The translations under genes and the position numbers were made by a program. The notes beneath the pieces are model-generated. The model was not told the DNA's origin, did no database searches, and saw only the letters and a program-made list of their open reading frames with translations. A stretch of DNA of 9,866 nt from an uncultured Flavobacteriales bacterium (lineage in GTDB: Bacteria; Bacteroidota; Bacteroidia; Flavobacteriales_E; Vicingaceae): assembly GCA_913059105.1 (NCBI GenBank), contig CAJXRL010000085.1, positions 1 to 9,866 on the forward strand, in the 5' to 3' direction. The stretch's first letter is position 1. Each line of letters opens with the position of its first letter. Positions 5,057-9,866 of this stretch are shown piece after piece.

Positions 5057-7494
5057 AAATCTTCACCGCCACCTGAGCTTCCCCTGCTGCCTCCGGAACC
5101 TCTTTTCTTTTTCTGGTTGATTCGATAACTAAACGTCAATAAAAATTGTCGTGCTCTCCATTGAAAATCTGATTCACTATATAGCGTTGTTGTTTCAGTG
5201 GTCGACCTTCTTCTTCTAGAATTGAATACATCTCTTACACTGGCAACTAATGTTCCTTTGCCTTGCAAAACGTCTTTTCCTCCAGATAAATCAAGTGAAT
5301 ACATCGCTTTTCGGGTTCCTTGCGTTGTGCTTTGAGGAGCTCGATAACGCATAGCCGCTTGAAAATCAACTTTAGGTAAAACCTCCATTTTTAAAGTTGC
5401 CCTACCGCTCATGGTGAAAACTTCATTCTCCAATACCAGCCCTTCGTATTCTCCTTCTCGTTTGGCTCTATAAAAATTAGCGTTTGCATTCAAGCTTATT
5501 TTTTTAGAGAATTGATAGCTTCCATTAAATTCTAATCCAATGTTGTTTTCAGTTGCTAAGTTCACAGGGAAACGAACCGTTGTGCCGTCTTCGCGAGCAT
5601 CCAATATTCTATCAATTACATTAGTTCTGTAGCGATAATATAAGCTTGTAAAAAATGAGCCTTTTTCATAGTATCGTAGGAATCCAAATTCATAAGAATC
5701 GGTGTATTCCGGTTTTAAGTTTGGGTTCCCAGACCAAAAATTTCGATTATCACTGAACGTTTGAAAAGGAAGTAAATACCTGTAATTTGGTCTGTTAATT
5801 CGCCTGCTGTAACTTAATTGTAGCTGCTTTGTTTTATCGAACTTGTAGGTAAAGAAGGCAGAAGGGAAGAAGTTAGAATAGTCTTGATCGTTGTTTTCGT
5901 TTGTCAGTCTTAAATCCGAATCAATGTCGGATAATTCGTAGCGCAAACCCAATTGATATGAAAACTTGTTTACTTCATTGCCAAATTGAAGATAAGCCGC
6001 ATAGATGTTTTCATCGTATCTAAAATCGTTATTGAATTGCTGATTAATTGTAAAAGGAGCATTGTTTAAACTCTCTTCTACCGAGAAGATGTTTTCTATG
6101 GTTCTTAGTGTTCCCCTAATTCCTCCTTCAATTTGTCTTCCTTTTTTAAGCGGATGCACGTAATCAGATTTTACTAGTATTGTTCTGTTGGCTTCCACAT
6201 TTGAAGTCATTTGATTCAATTCTTCTGCAAGTTGCTCGTTGCTTTGGTCAATGTCAGATTCTTCTAAATCGTCACTTTCACTCCATTGAAAATCAGTGCT
6301 CCACTTTCGGTCTTCTTCTTTAAATGTTTTGGTATAGTTGATAGAAGCCTCCACATTTTGACCTGTTTCATCTTCCGTATCTTTTCGAATTACTTTCTGG
6401 AATAAGTTGCCTGCTTCATCCAAATCTCTGTATTCCAATTCTGCTATGTTCTCTTGATCAGACACATTTAACAGTCCTGAAACAGTAATGGTGTTGTACT
6501 TGTTTAGGAATATATCGGTTCCAAGTCTAACGTTCTGACCAAAACTTTGTCTTTGGCGTTTGCTATCACTTTCAAAAATATAGCTTGTATCGCCATTATT
6601 GAATCTTTGATAGTTCGTTCCTTCACCTGGAGATTTTCTGTACGAAGCTCCGTAAGAAGTGAAGAAATTGAATTTTTCAGTTCGGTAGTTTAGGTTGAAA
6701 GATAACCTGTAGTTATCTGGGTAACCAACTACCGTTTCGAAACCACCGTTAATTCCTTTTCTTTTGTTCTTTTTCAAAACAATGTTGATAATTCCAACTT
6801 CTCCTTCTGCATCGTATCGAGCAGATGGGTTGGTAATTACTTCAATTCTCTGAATCATGCTACCTTGAAATTGACGCAATACATCCGCAGTACTTGTTCC
6901 TGTTATTGTTGAAGGTTTTCCATCAATTAGAACTCGAACATTTTCAGAACCTCGAAGGCTAATGTTACCTTCCACATCCACTTGCACAGAGGGAATGTTG
7001 TCTAAAATCTCTGCTGCATTTGATCCAGCATTTGCTAAATCTTGTTCAATGTTGAAGATTCTCTTGTCCAACTTTAACTCCATTTGACTGCGGTCAGCCG
7101 TAATTTCTACTTCGTCAATTTCTTCTGCGTTACTCTTTAATGTAATTTTTCCAAGATTTACCGATTGTAATTTTACTAAAACGTTAGACTTCGTAAAGGT
7201 TTTATAAGAAAGGAAGCTGAATTTGAAGATGTACTTGTTAGGTTTCAAGCTTATTGAAAATTGACCGTTTTCATCGCTTGCTGTTCCGCCTGCAAGGCTG
7301 GTATCTCGTTGACGGTACACTGCAATATTTGCAAAAGGAATAACTGTGTTGCTCTCGTTCACTAAAGAACCAGTTACTGCAGTTTTCATTTCTTGTTTTT
7401 CGCTACCAGGTGTTTCGTTGCCAAATGTTGGCTGTGCGTTAATTGCTAATAGATTGCATGCAATTAGTAGAACGGTTAAAAGGTATTTTTTCAT
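5053..7494 (-). CDS. TonB-dependent-receptor-like outer membrane beta-barrel protein (CarboxypepD_reg-like plus OMP_b-brl_3 type)
   Basis: The protein has 813 residues from the ATG at 7494; the frame extends three codons further only by a TTG (7503). The Sec signal peptide MKKYLLTVLLIACNLLAINA (1-20) has a likely cleavage after INA. Residues about 39-117 form a carboxypeptidase-regulatory-like beta-sandwich (TGSLVNESNTVIPFANIAVY...DENGQFSISL). At about 126-245 comes a plug-like domain with DEVEITADR, ILDNIPSVQVDVEGNISLRG and VRVLIDGKPS. The remainder is an amphipathic beta-strand barrel with aromatic-rich strands (QLSYSRRINRPNYRYLLPF, YEFGFLRYYEKGSFFTSLYY). The last 15 residues are Gly/Ser-rich and end in Phe. 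It probably imports or binds a ligand at the outer membrane. No SusD partner, TonB/ExbBD or substrate enzyme is adjacent, so the ligand is unknown. Its stop overlaps that of mutS2. A putative promoter with a palindromic operator lies upstream. Confidence 0.93.
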   Translation of the reverse strand: MKKYLLTVLLIACNLLAINAQPTFGNETPGSEKQEMKTAVTGSLVNESNTVIPFANIAVYRQRDTSLAGGTASDENGQFSISLKPNKYIFKFSFLSYKTFTKSNVLVKLQSVNLGKITLKSNAEEIDEVEITADRSQMELKLDKRIFNIEQDLANAGSNAAEILDNIPSVQVDVEGNISLRGSENVRVLIDGKPSTITGTSTADVLRQFQGSMIQRIEVITNPSARYDAEGEVGIINIVLKKNKRKGINGGFETVVGYPDNYRLSFNLNYRTEKFNFFTSYGASYRKSPGEGTNYQRFNNGDTSYIFESDSKRQRQSFGQNVRLGTDIFLNKYNTITVSGLLNVSDQENIAELEYRDLDEAGNLFQKVIRKDTEDETGQNVEASINYTKTFKEEDRKWSTDFQWSESDDLEESDIDQSNEQLAEELNQMTSNVEANRTILVKSDYVHPLKKGRQIEGGIRGTLRTIENIFSVEESLNNAPFTINQQFNNDFRYDENIYAAYLQFGNEVNKFSYQLGLRYELSDIDSDLRLTNENNDQDYSNFFPSAFFTYKFDKTKQLQLSYSRRINRPNYRYLLPFQTFSDNRNFWSGNPNLKPEYTDSYEFGFLRYYEKGSFFTSLYYRYRTNVIDRILDAREDGTTVRFPVNLATENNIGLEFNGSYQFSKKISLNANANFYRAKREGEYEGLVLENEVFTMSGRATLKMEVLPKVDFQAAMRYRAPQSTTQGTRKAMYSLDLSGGKDVLQGKGTLVASVRDVFNSRRRRSTTETTTLYSESDFQWRARQFLLTFSYRINQKKKRGSGGSRGSSGGGEDF

Positions 7495-7511
7495 GTTGTT
7501 CAATTCGGAGG

Positions 7512-7540
7512 CGAAATTAATTGCTTTGACCTTAGGTCAA
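7512..7540 (-). promoter_or_regulatory. Candidate Bacteroidota promoter of the outer membrane receptor
   Basis: On the minus strand, TTG at 7540-7538 is followed after an 18-nt spacer by TAATTTCG at 7519-7512. This is one mismatch from the Bacteroidota -7 consensus TAnnTTTG, with normal spacing to the -33 element. Transcription would start near 7507, about a dozen bases before the ATG at 7494. It overlaps the palindrome at 7526-7540. Confidence 0.45.
7526..7540. promoter_or_regulatory. Perfect 15-bp palindrome, candidate operator
   Basis: TTGACCTTAGGTCAA is two 7-base half-sites (TTGACCT and AGGTCAA) around one central base. It covers the putative -33 element and most of the spacer of the receptor promoter, so a dimeric regulator bound here would be expected to block transcription. 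The regulator family is unknown, and none is encoded next to it. Confidence 0.45.
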
Positions 7541-7591
7541 TCTTTATTCTTTCGATTAAGGGGAAGTTTAACAATCAATAACAGTTTAGGT

Positions 7592-8317
7592 TTACAACCT
7601 TGGGTTCCCATTCTTTCTAGGGTCTTGCTTCAACAACAAATAAAGGCGTTCGAATAGCAGTGGCTTTTCAATAGCAAAGCGATTCGTTTGCTCAAAAAAA
7701 GCTTCAACAGATACAGCAAAAAATTCCATAAGATTAGTTGAACCATAATCTCTAAAAATAGAATAGCTACCGTTTCTCATTGCATGCATTTCTTTCTTTG
7801 CTGCCAATAGGTACAGAATTAAATCGCGGTGGCGGTATAGTTTCCGAAAGCTCATGCGTTCCTTATTGTCCAATATTAAAGCATGTGAAAATTCGTGAAT
7901 GGATAAGTTGAGCGCATCGTCTGGAATTAGGAATCCTTTTTTTACAACTGACCAAACCAAATTTATTTGTGCTGTCTTGGGGTTAGTATCTCCATGATAA
8001 GGCACTCCAATACTTTCGTAAACATAAGGTTTGTGGGCAATGTAAATGTTTTCGAAGTGCAGCAGGCGGTAACGATCTAAGCCAAACGTGATTTGAATAA
8101 AACCACTGGCTACCATTACTTTAATCTCAAAGTTTAAACGGATTTCATTGGAAGAATGAAAGTCAATGTTCTTTAAAAAATACAAGGTTCGCATGACAAA
8201 TACTCCCTGCATTTCTTCGTTTAGCCTTTGATAATATCCGTCAAACTCCACTAAGATTAAATGGCACGCTTTCTTCTTGGATTTAGGGTAACGAATGTTA
8301 TGTATGAATTCGAACAT
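7592..8317 (-). CDS. MtfA-like zinc-dependent peptidase (M90 family)
   Basis: The protein has 241 residues from the ATG at 8317 (MFEFIHNIRYPKSKKK); the frame reaches three codons further only through a TTG. The zincin motif HEFSH (141-145; ligands H141 and H145, catalytic E142) lies in NLSIHEFSHALILDNKE. A second conserved segment, NLMEFFAVSVEAFFE (195-209), supplies E198 or E205 as the likely third zinc ligand. This arrangement of HEFxHxLD-like and EFFAVxxExFF segments is typical of MtfA. E. coli MtfA (about 265 residues) is a cytoplasmic aminopeptidase that binds the repressor Mlc and influences glucose PTS expression. Bacteroidota generally lack that Mlc/PTS circuit, so only the peptidase part should be carried over. 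No signal peptide or membrane helix is evident. It sits 97 nt upstream of the receptor on the same strand and has its own candidate promoter. Confidence 0.88.
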   Translation of the reverse strand: MFEFIHNIRYPKSKKKACHLILVEFDGYYQRLNEEMQGVFVMRTLYFLKNIDFHSSNEIRLNFEIKVMVASGFIQITFGLDRYRLLHFENIYIAHKPYVYESIGVPYHGDTNPKTAQINLVWSVVKKGFLIPDDALNLSIHEFSHALILDNKERMSFRKLYRHRDLILYLLAAKKEMHAMRNGSYSIFRDYGSTNLMEFFAVSVEAFFEQTNRFAIEKPLLFERLYLLLKQDPRKNGNPRL

Positions 8318-8322
8318 AAAAG

Positions 8323-8351
8323 ACAAGATAGTAAGAATTAAAACGGAGCAA
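8323..8351 (-). promoter_or_regulatory. Weak candidate promoter of the M90 peptidase gene
   Basis: On the minus strand, TTG (8351-8349), an 18-nt spacer and TATCTTGT (8330-8323) give a partial match to the Bacteroidota promoter with correct spacing. It starts inside the T-tract of the preceding terminator. The -7 box is imperfect, and the implied start is almost at the ATG (8317). Confidence 0.22.
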
Positions 8352-8356
8352 TAAAA

Positions 8357-8384
8357 AAGCCGTCCCGATTAATCTGGACGGCTT
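8357..8384 (-). terminator. Intrinsic terminator of the DEAD-box helicase gene
   Basis: Left arm aagccgtcc (8357-8365) and right arm ggacggctt (8376-8384) form a 9-bp GC-rich stem over a 10-nt loop. On the minus strand the stem runs into TTTTTTATT. It lies 10 nt beyond the helicase stop at 8395, separating that gene from the peptidase gene downstream. Confidence 0.85.
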
Positions 8385-8394
8385 AGTAGGAGAT

Positions 8395-9672
8395 TTAATC
8401 TCTTCTTCTTGGTCTGTTAAAGCTTCCTTGTGGTCGCTTTCCTGCACCTACTTTAGGTTTGTTAGGATTACGATTTCCACCGCCACCTTGTCTTCGGCCA
8501 CCGCCGCCACCTTGCTTCGGTGGTGCTTCTTCAGGACTTGTATCGTGATACGGATGATCCTGAACTAAAGGAATATCAATTCTAATTAGTTTTTGAATGG
8601 CTCTTAACCAACTCCTTTCTTCTGCAGAACAGAATGAAACAGCTTCGCCACTGGCTTTTGCTCTTCCTGTTCTTCCAATTCGGTGAACGTAGGTTTCAGG
8701 AATGTTTGGTAAATCATAATTTACGACCAACTCTAATTCCGATACATCAATACCACGAGCTGCAATATCAGTTGCTACTAGCACCTTTATCGATCCGTCT
8801 TTAAAACCATTTAAGGCTTTAACTCTGGCTGCTTGTGTCTTGTTTCCGTGAATGGCTGCAGAATTGATTTCCTCTCGGTCTAACAACTTTACTACTTTGT
8901 TTGCTCCGTGCTTGGTTCTTGAAAAAACAAGTACCGATTTTGCATTTCGCGCTGTAATAAGATCAACCAATAGCTTTATCTTGTCTTCATTACTCACCAT
9001 GTAAAGAGACTGAGTCACTTTATCGGCAGTAGTTTGCTCTGGCTTGATGGTTACTTTTTCAGGGTAACCTAGAATTTGATTCGATAAATCGATAATGGGT
9101 TTTGCCATCGTTGCAGAAAAGAAAAGAGATTGTCTTTCTTTTGGCAGTTTTGCAATAATTTTTTTAATGTCGTGAATGAAACCCATGTCCAACATTTGGT
9201 CGGCTTCGTCCAATACAAAATATTCAATGTGGCTTAATGAAATAAAACCTTGATTAATTAAATCTAATAATCGACCTGGTGTAGCCACCAAAATATCAAT
9301 TCCTTGTCTTAGTCTGTTAACCTGTGGGTTTTGATTTACTCCACCAAAAATAACGGTGCTTTTTATGCTAGTATACTTTCCGTATTCTTTAATGTTCTCT
9401 TCAATTTGTAGCGCTAACTCTCTTGTTGGCGTTACAATCAAAGATTTTATTTGTCTTCTTTGACTTGTTTGTTTTGCTGTTTCTAAATGTTGTAAAATTG
9501 GAATGGTAAAAGCTGCTGTTTTTCCTGTTCCTGTTTGCGCGCATCCCAATAAATCCTTCTTTTTCAATAAAATCGGAATTGATTGTTCTTGAATTGGAGT
9601 TGGGGATGTATAGCCTTTTTCCGTAACCGCTTTTAATATCGGTTCGATAAGACCTAGATCTTTAAATGTCAT
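8395..9672 (-). CDS. rhlE: DEAD-box ATP-dependent RNA helicase, RhlE type
   Basis: The protein has 425 residues with an ATG start. All helicase motifs are intact: F3 and the Q motif TSPTPIQEQ (22-30), motif I AQTGTGKT (45-52), Ia PTRELA (82-87), Ib TPGR (131-134), II DEAD (155-158), III SAT (186-188), IV SVLVFSRTK (246-254), V VATDIAARGIDV (299-310) and VI HRIGRTGR (330-337). The tail from about 376 is Gly/Arg-rich and basic (GGGGGRRQGGGGNRN), a disordered RNA-binding extension common on RhlE-type helicases in this phylum. It would unwind short RNA duplexes with ATP in ribosome assembly or mRNA turnover, often important in the cold. DeaD/CsdA is less likely, as that family has a longer C-terminal RNA-binding domain; the exact paralogue name is moderately sure. 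A good -7 box lies upstream and a strong terminator follows its stop. Confidence 0.93.
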   Translation of the reverse strand: MTFKDLGLIEPILKAVTEKGYTSPTPIQEQSIPILLKKKDLLGCAQTGTGKTAAFTIPILQHLETAKQTSQRRQIKSLIVTPTRELALQIEENIKEYGKYTSIKSTVIFGGVNQNPQVNRLRQGIDILVATPGRLLDLINQGFISLSHIEYFVLDEADQMLDMGFIHDIKKIIAKLPKERQSLFFSATMAKPIIDLSNQILGYPEKVTIKPEQTTADKVTQSLYMVSNEDKIKLLVDLITARNAKSVLVFSRTKHGANKVVKLLDREEINSAAIHGNKTQAARVKALNGFKDGSIKVLVATDIAARGIDVSELELVVNYDLPNIPETYVHRIGRTGRAKASGEAVSFCSAEERSWLRAIQKLIRIDIPLVQDHPYHDTSPEEAPPKQGGGGGRRQGGGGNRNPNKPKVGAGKRPQGSFNRPRRRD

Positions 9673-9734
9673 ATAATGTTTTGTGTGATTGTTCCTTGAA
9701 AATTGTGTGGAACTTTTAGAAATATAATAAAGTA

Positions 9735-9742
9735 CAAAAGTA
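9735..9742 (-). promoter_or_regulatory. Candidate -7 promoter box of the helicase gene
   Basis: On the minus strand, TACTTTTG (9742-9735) matches the Bacteroidota -7 consensus TAnnTTTG exactly. No clear TTG sits at the expected distance; TTT at 9765-9763 is the best partial -33. It implies a 5' leader of about 55-60 nt before the ATG at 9672, longer than at neighbouring genes. The rest of the upstream region (to 9835) shows only a small actaa/ttagt hairpin at 9787-9800. Confidence 0.4.
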
Positions 9743-9835
9743 CGATGAATTGTTGAATAGGGAAATGTATAGTCTAAGTGATTGTTACTAAATGGTTAGT
9801 AGGCTGTTATTTTTTAATATTTGAACGGATTAGAA

Positions 9836-9866
9836 CTGTCTCTTATACACATCTGACGCTGCCGAC
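9836..9866 (+). other. Illumina Nextera read-1-side adapter (library artefact)
   Basis: Bases 9836-9854 (ctgtctcttatacacatct) are the reverse complement of the 19-bp Tn5 mosaic end, and 9855-9866 (gacgctgccgac) continue into the reverse complement of the Nextera read-1 overhang. Genomic sequence ends at 9835. Confidence 0.98.

Noticed and set aside
5053..7494. A polysaccharide-utilisation (SusC/SusD) locus
   Set aside because: The receptor is of the shorter OMP_b-brl_3-like type and no SusD lipoprotein or glycoside hydrolase lies next to it.
31..9854. Inverted 19-bp repeats at both ends that look like IS50/Tn5 transposon termini enclosing about 9.8 kb
   Set aside because: They are Tn5 mosaic ends fused to Nextera index and overhang sequences, so they come from library preparation and not from a resident composite transposon.

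Overview
The window reads as a piece of a Bacteroidota chromosome, probably Flavobacteriia-like; the lineage is inferred. The DNA is AT-rich. The gene families fit this phylum: an ECF sigma factor, an OMP beta-barrel receptor with a carboxypeptidase-regulatory-like domain, a MutS2 and a glycine/arginine-rich-tailed RhlE helicase. Several upstream regions carry sequences resembling the Bacteroidota promoter (TTG, about 17-23 nt, TAnnTTTG). Both ends are not biological: bases 1-49 and 9836-9866 are Illumina Nextera (Tn5) adapter sequence, the left one with an i7 index. The genuine insert is therefore 50-9835, and the first gene is cut by the library end.

Layout: the left part is on the minus strand. 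It holds a truncated ECF sigma factor (50-424) preceded by a small two-helix membrane protein (457-669). A 335-nt noncoding stretch follows, with a structured, possibly REP-like repeat (765-848) and a strong terminator (950-983). Next come a small TerB-like protein (1005-1343) and a four-helix membrane protein (1377-1781), which look like one transcription unit, and then a CPBP intramembrane protease (1926-2777). mutS2 (2927-5056) is the only plus-strand gene. It is divergent from the protease and tail-to-tail with a TonB-dependent-receptor-like outer membrane protein (5053-7494), the two stops overlapping. An MtfA-like M90 zinc peptidase (7592-8317) and an RhlE-type DEAD-box helicase (8395-9672) follow on the minus strand, separated by a clear intrinsic terminator (8357-8384).

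The genes are mostly independent housekeeping and envelope genes and do not form one recognisable pathway. I see no CRISPR array, prophage, insertion sequence, tRNA or rRNA, and no convincing new multi-gene system. The points most worth a second look are a perfect 15-bp palindrome over the putative promoter of the outer membrane receptor, the structured element at 765-848, the absence of an Smr nuclease domain from MutS2, and the small membrane protein paired with the ECF sigma factor. Three minus-strand genes (starts at 1781, 7494 and 8317) are given ATG starts shorter than the maximal open frames, because the longer versions begin at GTG or TTG.
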